A stretch of 11,725 nt of DNA, taken from contig JAKALZ010000030.1 in the NCBI GenBank assembly GCA_021813065.1, forward strand, positions 1 to 11,725. The letters run 5' to 3'. The notes beneath the pieces were generated by a model that saw nothing but the letters and a program-made list of their open reading frames with translations, was not told where the DNA came from and made no database searches. The translations under genes were made by a program, and so were the position numbers. Source of the stretch: a bacterium (lineage in GTDB: Bacteria > Spirochaetota > Spirochaetia > Treponematales > Rectinemataceae). Below are positions 1-5,609 of the stretch, in pieces (position 1 is the stretch's first letter; every line of letters starts with the position of its first letter).

Positions 1-1
1 T

Positions 2-1288
2 GAGCATCTGGATACGACGGATAAGATGAAAGCGGGTCTCTTTGGAGCGTACCATGTCTATCCAAACTATCCCGACTTTATCGTTAATGAACCTAGCTAT
101 GATGAGTATCGGGATGAATACGGCATACTTCGATATGGCGGCTATCTTGAGGAATTCAGCAAGACGCTTCTGCGGTACCCCGCGATTATCGCCGAGTTCG
201 GAATGGCCAATGGCGCGGGCGTGGCCCACCTCTCGTCGGATGGACTCAACCACGGCGGTATCGACGAGACACGCGCGGGGAAGGATATACTCCGCATGTA
301 CGCGGCGATACAGAAAACAGGCTACGCGGGCGCTTCCATATTCGAATTCATGGATGAGTGGGCGAAAAAAACGTGGATCACCGAGCCCTTCATGATCCCA
401 TTCGATCGCAGAGTGCTGTGGCACAACGCGGTCGATCCCGAGCAGAACTACGGGCTCATGGCGAATGAGAGCATTCCGCCAACGTCGGCTGAAAAGACCA
501 TCGGAGGCAGCGGAGCCTTACAGAAGCTCGATGTCGCGCACGATGCCTCGTACCTCTATCTCACCTTCCACCTCGCGAGCGCCGCCCAGCGCGCCGACGC
601 TGAGATTCTCCTCGGCATCGATACCTACGACAGAGGGATAGGTCAGATGGAGTGGCCGCGAGGACTCGGTTCCACCGCCTCCGGGATGGAATTCCTCCTC
701 GACGTGAAAAATGGAGAGGTACGCCTTCAGGTGATGCCGACGTACAACATCGCCGCCGCGAAATTCGCGAGTTCGGTAATACGCGATGGGTCCTTTGAGG
801 ATATCGACATGCTGGTGAATGGCAAGGTGACCACGAAGAACGGCACCGAAATACCAGAAAAGCGATTCAACGCCTCAGTGATGCGCCAAGGTCCCTACGA
901 TGAATCGGGGAATCTGTGGAACGCCTCGGGCGCAACGATCCAAGCGCGGATTCCATGGAACAGACTCAATGTGTCAGATCCCTCGTCGCTCAATGTGCTG
1001 AACGATAATCGGCCCATTGGTGACCCGGTTGCGGACCAGCTGCGAACTGCGGTGACCGACGGGTTCGTGTTCGACGCGCGCGTAGTGGACAGCGCCTCAG
1101 GTGCAGTCATCGGGCGGCTCTTGCCCAATACCGCTTCACCATATCTCTGGACAGGCTGGGAAGTGACACCTCCCTACCGTGAGCGCCTCAAAAAGAGCTA
1201 TACTATCGTCCGCGAAGCGTGGCTCAAGGAAGCTGAAAAGGACCTGCCCCTCCGGGCGGAGTATGCCAGCACCACGATCGCAAAATAA
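2..1288 (+). CDS. Glycoside-hydrolase-like protein, C-terminal part (5' end outside window)
   Basis: The reading frame is open from base 2, so the gene begins upstream of the window; the ATG at 26 is internal. The first ~140 visible residues resemble the end of a GH2/GH-A-type TIM barrel. They show an AEFG motif (Glu codon 194-196, a candidate catalytic acid), a GGIDE segment, a FEFMDEWAKKTW motif and an EQNYGLMA segment. The remaining ~280 residues look beta-rich (for example SYLYLTFHL, AEILLGIDTY, ARIPWNRLNV) and resemble a carbohydrate-binding or DOMON-like sandwich. The likely role is glycan hydrolysis or binding at the cell surface or periplasm, but the catalytic assignment is an inference from motif resemblance. 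Similar proteins are often annotated only as hypothetical or GH2-barrel proteins. The stop TAA lies 27 nt before the M29 peptidase gene, so the two may be co-transcribed. Location is uncertain because any signal peptide is outside the window. Confidence 0.6.
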   Translation, partial: EHLDTTDKMKAGLFGAYHVYPNYPDFIVNEPSYDEYRDEYGILRYGGYLEEFSKTLLRYPAIIAEFGMANGAGVAHLSSDGLNHGGIDETRAGKDILRMYAAIQKTGYAGASIFEFMDEWAKKTWITEPFMIPFDRRVLWHNAVDPEQNYGLMANESIPPTSAEKTIGGSGALQKLDVAHDASYLYLTFHLASAAQRADAEILLGIDTYDRGIGQMEWPRGLGSTASGMEFLLDVKNGEVRLQVMPTYNIAAAKFASSVIRDGSFEDIDMLVNGKVTTKNGTEIPEKRFNASVMRQGPYDESGNLWNASGATIQARIPWNRLNVSDPSSLNVLNDNRPIGDPVADQLRTAVTDGFVFDARVVDSASGAVIGRLLPNTASPYLWTGWEVTPPYRERLKKSYTIVREAWLKEAEKDLPLRAEYASTTIAK

Positions 1289-1315
1289 GGCGAATTTTAC
1301 CGAGAAAGGAATACC

Positions 1316-2434
1316 ATGGAAGACCTACGACTGAGAAAATTGGCAAGACTGCTCGTCAGCTATTCCACCGCGGTCAAACCGGGAGACAATGTCCTCATCG
1401 AGAACGTCAATCCTGAACCTGATTTCTTGAAATTGCTCATCGAAGAAGTGCACGCGGCGGGCGCGAAAGCCTTTCTCTCGCTGAGAGATCGACGCCTTGA
1501 GCGCACACTCTTCGCGAACGCACCGGAGGAGCAATTTGCCCTCCAAGCTGAATTCGAGTGCGCGCGCATGGAGAAGATGAATGTGTACATCGGCTTCACG
1601 AGCATGCGCAACTCATTCGCGTGGAAAGACCTGCCCTCGGATCAAACTGAGCTCTACAACAACTATATCTGGAAAAAAGTGCATATCGAGCGGCGTGTTC
1701 CGCACACGCGCTGGGTCGTGCTGCGCTACCCGAGCCCCGCGATGGCGCAAAACGCGGCCATGAGCGAAGACAGCTTCGAAAAGTTCTACTTCGATGTCTG
1801 CACCATGGACTATCAGAAAATGTCCAAGGCGATGGACCCCCTCAAAGCGCTTCTTGAGCGGAGCGACCGCGTCAAAATCCTTGGACCCAGCACGAATCTC
1901 GAGTTTTCAATCAAGGGAATGCCCGCCATCAAGTGCGACGGCACCATGAATATCCCCGATGGCGAGGTGTACACAGCGCCTGTGCGCGAATCGGTCAACG
2001 GCGTGCTCAGCTACAATACCTCCAGCGAGAAAGACGGGTTCAAATTCGAACAGATTGTTTTCACATTTAAAAATGGAAAAATCGTCGAGGCGCGCGCCAA
2101 CGACAGCGCGCGCATCAATAAAATTCTCGACATCGACGAAGGCGCGCGCTACCTCGGCGAGTTCTCGTTCGGCCTCAACCCGTACATCACGAGCCCGATG
2201 CTTGAAACGCTCTTCGACGAGAAGATCGCCGGATCGCTGCACATTACGCCGGGCAACTCCTACGACGATTGCGACAATGGCAACCACTCGGCGCTCCACT
2301 GGGACATTGTCCTCATGCAGGACGAGGCTTCCGGCGGCGGCGAAGTCTGGATCGACGATGTGCTCGTGCGCAAGAACGGGCTCTTCGTGCTCCCTGAGCT
2401 TGCCGGCCTCAATCCGGTCGCGCTGAGAGGCTGA
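1316..2434 (+). CDS. M29-family metallo-aminopeptidase (AmpS/PepS type)
   Basis: This 372-residue protein matches the family length and is complete. M29 peptidases are cytosolic, dinuclear-metal exopeptidases that remove N-terminal residues from peptides. The family metal-ligand motifs appear in order: Glu in IPDGEVYTAPV, Glu in LGEFSFGLNP, His and the catalytic-site Tyr in LHITPGNSYDD, and His plus Asp in HWDIVLM. The N-terminal segment (LARLLVSYSTAVKPGDNVLI) is the usual M29 opening. The start ATG at 1316 is supported by an AGAAAGGA ribosome-binding site at 1303-1310 with 5-nt spacing. It follows the glycoside-hydrolase-like gene by 27 nt and may be co-transcribed with it, although a catabolic link between the two is not evident. 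The gene converges on the ferredoxin gene. The natural substrate cannot be told from sequence. Confidence 0.93.
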   Translation: MEDLRLRKLARLLVSYSTAVKPGDNVLIENVNPEPDFLKLLIEEVHAAGAKAFLSLRDRRLERTLFANAPEEQFALQAEFECARMEKMNVYIGFTSMRNSFAWKDLPSDQTELYNNYIWKKVHIERRVPHTRWVVLRYPSPAMAQNAAMSEDSFEKFYFDVCTMDYQKMSKAMDPLKALLERSDRVKILGPSTNLEFSIKGMPAIKCDGTMNIPDGEVYTAPVRESVNGVLSYNTSSEKDGFKFEQIVFTFKNGKIVEARANDSARINKILDIDEGARYLGEFSFGLNPYITSPMLETLFDEKIAGSLHITPGNSYDDCDNGNHSALHWDIVLMQDEASGGGEVWIDDVLVRKNGLFVLPELAGLNPVALRG

Positions 2435-2447
2435 AAGGGCGCTGCCT

Positions 2448-2520
2448 GCGGCTGTCTAGCCGCAACGCAACGAGGCTGTCGAGCTGAGAAGCCGCGCGGA
2501 TTCGCGCCTTCGCGGCGCGA
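2448..2520. other. Convergent intergenic region with two GC-rich hairpins
   Basis: The space between the M29 peptidase and ferredoxin stop codons holds two perfect stems. One is GCGGCT (2448-2453) / AGCCGC (2458-2463) with loop GTCT. The other is TCGCGCC (2502-2508) / GGCGCGA (2514-2520) with a 5-nt loop that abuts the ferredoxin stop codon. Neither is followed by a T-run on either strand, so they are not canonical intrinsic terminators. Their placement between converging genes still suggests transcript-end structures. Confidence 0.4.
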
Positions 2521-2751
2521 CTACTCACCGTCATTTCCTATCGATTGCACGGGGCAGTCGTTGAGCGCCTGGGTCGCGAGGTCGGTTTCATCCGGGCTCG
2601 CGGGCTGGCGTCTGACGATCGCCTGGCCTCCATCGCTCAGCTCAAAAATGTCGGGGGCGCTCGCGGAACAGAGCCCGCAGCCAATGCAGTTCGAATCGAC
2701 GTACCACGCACCTCGGGCATTCTCGGGAAGTCGGGAAGATTTATCTGACAT
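2521..2751 (-). CDS. Single [4Fe-4S] ferredoxin
   Basis: This 76-residue soluble electron carrier has one cluster motif, CIGCGLC (Cys22, Cys25, Cys28), with the fourth ligand at Cys66 in the CPVQSI segment. The spacing and the sequence APDIFELSDGG are typical of the monocluster ferredoxins of Thermotoga, Bacillus and Pyrococcus type. There is no second CxxCxxC motif, so it is not a 2[4Fe-4S] clostridial ferredoxin. The ATG at 2751 is supported by AAGGAG (plus-strand 2758-2763) at 6-nt spacing. It lies downstream of hsp20 on the same strand, but a 213-nt spacer with a strong stem-loop separates them, so it is probably transcribed separately. The redox partner is not identifiable from this window; cytosolic oxidoreductases are likely. 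Confidence 0.92.
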   Translation of the reverse strand: MSDKSSRLPENARGAWYVDSNCIGCGLCSASAPDIFELSDGGQAIVRRQPASPDETDLATQALNDCPVQSIGNDGE

Positions 2752-2757
2752 AGCTAT

Positions 2758-2763
2758 CTCCTT
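2758..2763 (-). promoter_or_regulatory. Ribosome-binding site of the ferredoxin gene
   Basis: AAGGAG reads on the minus strand and is followed by 6 nt and then ATG at 2751. This fixes the ferredoxin start. Confidence 0.85.
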
Positions 2764-2831
2764 AGGCGGCGCGGTGGCCGCGCGTATATTCTCTCAACCT
2801 CTATGATAACGCATCGAGTGAGCGCGCGGCG

Positions 2832-2845
2832 GTAACAAAGGTTAC
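2832..2845. repeat. GTAAC-N4-GTTAC inverted repeat upstream of the ferredoxin gene
   Basis: The perfect 5-bp arms GTAAC (2832-2836) and GTTAC (2841-2845) flank AAAG, about 80 nt upstream of the ferredoxin start. The size and position would suit a small dimeric regulator, but no regulator family is recognised. It could also be chance or part of a transcript-end structure. Confidence 0.35.
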
Positions 2846-2851
2846 AAATGG

Positions 2852-2879
2852 CAAGAGCCGGGGTGGTTCCCGGCTCTTG
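2852..2879. terminator. Perfect 11-bp stem-loop between hsp20 and ferredoxin gene
   Basis: CAAGAGCCGGG (2852-2862) pairs perfectly with CCCGGCTCTTG (2869-2879) around the 6-nt loop GTGGTT. It lies about 85 nt beyond the hsp20 stop on the minus strand, so it is a good candidate for the hsp20 transcript end. The minus-strand sequence that follows has only short T stretches (CATTTG, CTTTG). It is therefore either a weak intrinsic terminator or a 3'-stabilising hairpin. Confidence 0.55.
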
Positions 2880-2964
2880 TTGAATCTGCCATAGAGGCGC
2901 TGGCTGCCGCGCGCCGCGCGTGTTCGGCGCAAGCGCCTTGTGCGCGCCCCGAAGCCTCATCATC

Positions 2965-3387
2965 CTATGAGTTGATCTTCACCTCGATGGTCTTGGGGGC
3001 AGATTCTGGCTTTTTCGGCATGACCACCTGCAGCACGCCATTCTTGAACGTGGCTTGTATGCCGCTCTCGTCGACATCCTCGGGGAGATTGAAACCGCGG
3101 GCGAACTGGAACTCGCGGCGTTCCTTGCGGATCCACCGGTCTTTTTTCGACTTCTCTTCGCGCTTCTCGGTCTTGGCCGTGGAGAACGTGAGCTCGCCAT
3201 TGCGTACCTCAAGCTTGATGTCCTTCTCGGTTAAACCAGGAAGATCGGCCTCGAGCACATAGCTGCCATTCTCTTCGAAGACATCGATCTCGGGAGTGCG
3301 GAAGCGTGGCGCAAGCCACTCGTCGTCGCTGAAGAATTTCTCAAAGAGATCAAAGGGATTGTTTTCATAGAGTACCATGCTGTTCAT
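2965..3387 (-). CDS. Small heat-shock protein, Hsp20/alpha-crystallin family
   Basis: This 140-residue ATP-independent holdase chaperone binds unfolding proteins in the cytoplasm as an oligomer. The N-terminal arm (residues 1-32, rich in Phe, Asp and Glu) precedes an alpha-crystallin domain at about 33-124. That domain starts TPEIDVFEENGSYVLEADLPG, carries the charged loop EKREEKSKKDRWIRKER, and ends with the diagnostic GVLQVVMPK at 117-125. The C-terminal tail has the I-x-I-type anchor IEVKI (134-138). Length and order match class A bacterial Hsp20. The start at 3387 is supported by GGAGG at plus-strand 3394-3398. An in-frame Met4 exists but lacks its own site. Upstream lie an SD-masking hairpin and a sigma-54-like promoter, so both transcriptional and temperature-dependent translational control are plausible. 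Confidence 0.95.
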   Translation of the reverse strand: MNSMVLYENNPFDLFEKFFSDDEWLAPRFRTPEIDVFEENGSYVLEADLPGLTEKDIKLEVRNGELTFSTAKTEKREEKSKKDRWIRKERREFQFARGFNLPEDVDESGIQATFKNGVLQVVMPKKPESAPKTIEVKINS

Positions 3388-3393
3388 AATGAA

Positions 3394-3410
3394 CCTCCAT
3401 CGAACGGAGA
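3394..3410 (-). promoter_or_regulatory. Hairpin masking the hsp20 Shine-Dalgarno sequence (RNA-thermometer candidate)
   Basis: In the transcript, UCUCC (plus-strand 3406-3410) can pair with the GGAGG ribosome-binding site (3394-3398) across a 7-nt loop, with four Watson-Crick pairs and one G-U pair. A short, weak helix hiding the SD of a heat-shock gene is the usual design of bacterial RNA thermometers. It does not match the ROSE or fourU consensus, so its identity as a thermosensor is inferred. Confidence 0.45.
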
Positions 3411-3416
3411 ATGCGG

Positions 3417-3471
3417 TGGGTTTGGATCCTCACGGGATCTCGACACCCATCCGGAGCCCTTTGGGGCGCTC
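3417..3471 (-). promoter_or_regulatory. Structured 5' leader of hsp20
   Basis: Two further stem-loops are visible in the leader. The first is nested: outer arms ACCCA/TGGGT (plus-strand 3445-3449 and 3417-3421) enclose a perfect GATCC/GGATC helix (3425-3429 and 3435-3439, loop of 5). The second, GAGCCC / GGGC-G-CTC (3454-3471), lies near the predicted transcript start. Together with the SD hairpin they form a three-stem leader, the general layout of 5'-UTR thermosensors. Confidence 0.4.
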
Positions 3472-3482
3472 ATATATATTCG

Positions 3483-3498
3483 AGCAAGAAGTGTGCCA
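3483..3498 (-). promoter_or_regulatory. Sigma-54 (-24/-12) promoter of hsp20
   Basis: The minus strand reads TGGCAC-N5-TTGCT, an exact match to the sigma-54 consensus TGGCAC-N5-TTGCW with the invariant GG and GC separated by 10 nt. Transcription would start near plus-strand 3472, giving a leader of about 85 nt. The AT-rich block immediately upstream (3500-3550) could bend to accept IHF and an enhancer-binding protein. No activator gene is visible in the window. No convincing sigma-70 pair was found at a comparable position. Confidence 0.7.
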
Positions 3499-3499
3499 G

Positions 3500-3552
3500 A
3501 AATAATACAAAATAAAATATTTTAATAATTATATATAATAAAAATAGATGAT
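3500..3552. other. Very AT-rich block upstream of the hsp20 promoter
   Basis: About 50 bases are almost purely A/T in an otherwise GC-rich window. They include the perfect palindrome AAAATATTTT (3514-3523) and TA-steps at 3529-3540. Likely roles are DNA bending, IHF/HU binding or UP-element-like support for the adjacent promoter. No coding potential is seen. Confidence 0.6.
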
Positions 3553-3788
3553 TAGGAACTCGGGGAAAGCGTAGGTAGGCTTTTAGGTCGCGCTATGGTC
3601 GTACTGGCGAGAAGGGAGCGCGCGGCGCGACCTATGAAGCTTTGAAGTATTTCTCTAAGAAACACCTGTATTGGAATGATCCATATATATGTGTTAAAAC
3701 TACACACAAATGATGTGGTGATGGGCGTGGAGCGAGCGTATCGGGGTTCGGAAAGGCTCTCTTCGCGGATCGTCCAGAGGGAACCCGC
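3553..3788. other. Remaining non-coding spacer between the ABC fusion gene and the hsp20 promoter
   Basis: No credible gene is visible here. The stretch holds a 10-bp inverted repeat (3584-3634), a weak TGTGT/ACACA inverted repeat (3690-3706), and a distant GGGTTC/GAACCC pair (3744-3749 and 3781-3786) just after the ABC fusion stop. No intrinsic terminator with a T-run was found for the five-gene operon ending at 3789. The two plus-strand and minus-strand frames crossing it are short and lack ribosome-binding sites. Confidence 0.5.
3584..3634. repeat. Perfect 10-bp inverted repeat with 31-nt loop
   Basis: TAGGTCGCGC (3584-3593) and GCGCGACCTA (3625-3634) are exact reverse complements. Neither side is followed by a T-run. 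It could be a transcript-end structure for the upstream ABC operon, a protein-binding site, or part of an unannotated RNA. Confidence 0.5.
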
Positions 3789-5609
3789 TCAGCTCCGCTC
3801 TCGCCACCTGAGAAGGTACGCCTCAATGGCGTCGATAATGAGGTAGAGGACGAGGCCAAAGAGGGAGAGCGCGAGAATCGCCGCATACATGTCGGGATAG
3901 TCGATGCGCGACCACGCATCCATGATGTACCAACCGAGACCGTCGACCGATGCGAAAGTCTCCGATAGGAAGAGCACGGCAATCGAGGTGCCGAGGCTCA
4001 CGCGGAGCGCGGACATGAGGGAGGAGGCGGTTGAGGGCGCGATTACGAGGCGTACAATCGCCAGCGGCGAAAAACCGAGCACTCGTACGCTATCGATGAG
4101 CGCTGATGGTATTGCCTTCGAGGCATCACGACCCGTGACGAAGAGCTGTCCAAAGATGACGAGGCCCATGAGCGCGACCTTCGATGCGTCGCCAAGACCA
4201 AGGAAGAGCAGGAGCAGCGGCAGAAAGGCCACCTTGGGGAGCGGGTGCAAGAGATAGACAAGCGGCGCGAAGAAATTGTCGAAGAGCTTCACCCTTCCCG
4301 CGAGCATGCCGAGAACCCACGCAAGCGGTCCCGCGATGAGAAGCGCTAGGAACACGCGCCGCGCGGAAGCAGCCACGTGGATAGTGAAGGTGCCATTGCG
4401 CAGATTTTGGGCGAACCGCTCAAAAGCGAAGCCTGGCGAGGGCAGGAAGGGTCTCTTGAGGAGTGCCGCGGCGACCCACCACAGTGCGCAGAGAAACAAC
4501 GCTGCGCCAATAATTTGCGCGGTCTTCCCCAAAAACTTCGCGACCGAGGGCGCGAGAGGAAAGGTTCGGGTCGGCTCGGTTCGCTGGGCAGTGCCCGTTG
4601 AGGCAGACGAAGATTCCATGGGGTTTGAGGCCACGGCGTCGAACACGCGGCGCAATTTGCCCACCGCTTCCATGTATGCGGCCTGTTCGCGCGGGTTTGT
4701 CGATTCCATCGTCGCATCACGGGCAGGGATCGCGCCATCTGCCAAGGACAGGTCGTCGGAGCCGATCGGACTAGGCCATCGCCGACGTCCGGCAGTCGCC
4801 TCCCACTGGCGCGGATTGTGCCGCGTCAGCCCTGTGGTAACGGGCATCGAGCCATCGAGGATAAGGATATCGTCGGCGAGATAGACCGCCTCTTCGATCG
4901 AATGCGTCACGATGATGATGGTGCTGTGGTGAACGCGCTGGATCTCGCGGAGACTATCCTGCACCGATTCGCGCGTCAGGGCATCGAGGCTCGAAAAGGG
5001 CTCGTCCATGAGAATAAGGTCGGCGTCGAGGGCGAGCGCGCGCGCGACGGCGACACGTTGCCGCATGCCGCCGGAGAGGCGGACGGGGTAGGCGGTTTCC
5101 CAGCGCGCGAGCCCGAGCTCGTCGAGAATTGCCATCGCGCGCGCGCGACGCTCTCTCGTTGGCGCATGGAGCGCTTCGAGTCCGAGTTCCGCGTTGCGCT
5201 CTACGCTGAACCAGGGTAGAAGCCCGAAGTCTTGAAAGATGAACGCGATGCGCGCGTCGATCGCTCCTCCTTCGAGGTTCGCGCGGTTGGCAACGCTACC
5301 TGAGCCGCGTCGCGCTTCGATGCTGTCCGCCTCGATGCTGTCCGCCTCGATGCTGTCCGCCTCGATGCTGCCCGCCTCGATGCTGTCCGCCTCGATGCTG
5401 CCCGCCAGTCTTGAGGCAATCCGTATGCGCCCGCATCGCGGTGTCTCGAGCCCCGCAATGAGGCGCAGAAGGCTTGTTTTGCCGCAACCTGAGGGCCCTA
5501 TGATCGCGGTGATGCGCCCGCGCTCGAAGCGCGCGGAAAAGTGTTCAAATACTGGCGCTGGCACACCGTGTATCGTGTACGAGAACGAAATGTCCTCGAG
5601 TGTCACCAT
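3789..5609 (-). CDS. ABC transporter ATPase-permease fusion (SsuB/TauB-SsuC/TauC type)
   Basis: This single 606-residue polypeptide joins both cytoplasmic and membrane halves of an NMT1/sulfonate/taurine-type importer. The ATPase half carries Walker A GPSGCGKT (38-45), the Q-loop Gln126 in FIFQDFGLLPW, signature LSGGMRQR (178-185), Walker B LILMDEP (198-204), D-loop SSLD (206-209) and H-loop His236. After a linker of about 110 residues, a BPD_transp_1 permease spans ~365-606, with several membrane helices and an EAA-like loop (VLGFSPLAIVRLVIAP). Normally these are two genes; here no stop separates them. Six SIEA repeats (residues 69-98) are inserted between Walker A and the Q-loop. The start at ATG 5609 overlaps the binding-protein stop by 7 nt (ATGGTGA), implying translational coupling. 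An upstream in-frame start at 5684 is less likely because it would lengthen the overlap and add no conserved sequence. The substrate is unknown. Confidence 0.88.
   Translation of the reverse strand: MVTLEDISFSYTIHGVPAPVFEHFSARFERGRITAIIGPSGCGKTSLLRLIAGLETPRCGRIRIASRLAGSIEADSIEAGSIEADSIEADSIEADSIEARRGSGSVANRANLEGGAIDARIAFIFQDFGLLPWFSVERNAELGLEALHAPTRERRARAMAILDELGLARWETAYPVRLSGGMRQRVAVARALALDADLILMDEPFSSLDALTRESVQDSLREIQRVHHSTIIIVTHSIEEAVYLADDILILDGSMPVTTGLTRHNPRQWEATAGRRRWPSPIGSDDLSLADGAIPARDATMESTNPREQAAYMEAVGKLRRVFDAVASNPMESSSASTGTAQRTEPTRTFPLAPSVAKFLGKTAQIIGAALFLCALWWVAAALLKRPFLPSPGFAFERFAQNLRNGTFTIHVAASARRVFLALLIAGPLAWVLGMLAGRVKLFDNFFAPLVYLLHPLPKVAFLPLLLLFLGLGDASKVALMGLVIFGQLFVTGRDASKAIPSALIDSVRVLGFSPLAIVRLVIAPSTASSLMSALRVSLGTSIAVLFLSETFASVDGLGWYIMDAWSRIDYPDMYAAILALSLFGLVLYLIIDAIEAYLLRWRERS
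5316..5405 (-). repeat. In-frame minisatellite: six tandem 15-bp units inside the ABC ATPase
   Basis: Six consecutive 15-bp units (plus-strand form CTCGATGCTGTCCGC) run without gaps. The first unit has a C-to-T change at base 1, and units 4 and 6 have T-to-C at base 11. They encode A-(D/G)-S-I-E repeats, residues 69-98 of the fusion protein. Because 15 is a multiple of 3, unit gain or loss by slippage would keep the frame. The repeat sits in the loop between Walker A and the Q-loop. Confidence 0.95.

Noticed and set aside
2754..2963. Minus-strand frame of 69 codons between hsp20 and ferredoxin
   Set aside because: It spans the 11-bp stem-loop and the GTAAC inverted repeat, has no ribosome-binding site and shows no recognisable domain; its two CxxC-like cysteines look accidental.
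3682..3709. Possible minus-strand promoter TTGTGT-N16-TATATG for a small RNA in the hsp20/ABC spacer
   Set aside because: Both hexamers are poor matches in an AT-rich run and no terminator delimits a transcript, so a small RNA cannot be supported.
3744..3786. GGGTTC/GAACCC pair as intrinsic terminator of the five-gene operon
   Set aside because: The arms are only 6 bp with a 31-nt loop and no T-run follows, so I cannot call it a terminator.
3632..3982. Minus-strand frame of 116 codons overlapping the ABC fusion 3' end
   Set aside because: Its reading frame is a shadow of the permease coding region with Ser/Arg-rich composition and no start signal.
5316..5405. CRISPR array interpretation of the tandem repeats
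   Set aside because: Units are directly adjacent 15-mers without spacers and lie in frame in a coding region; this is a minisatellite.
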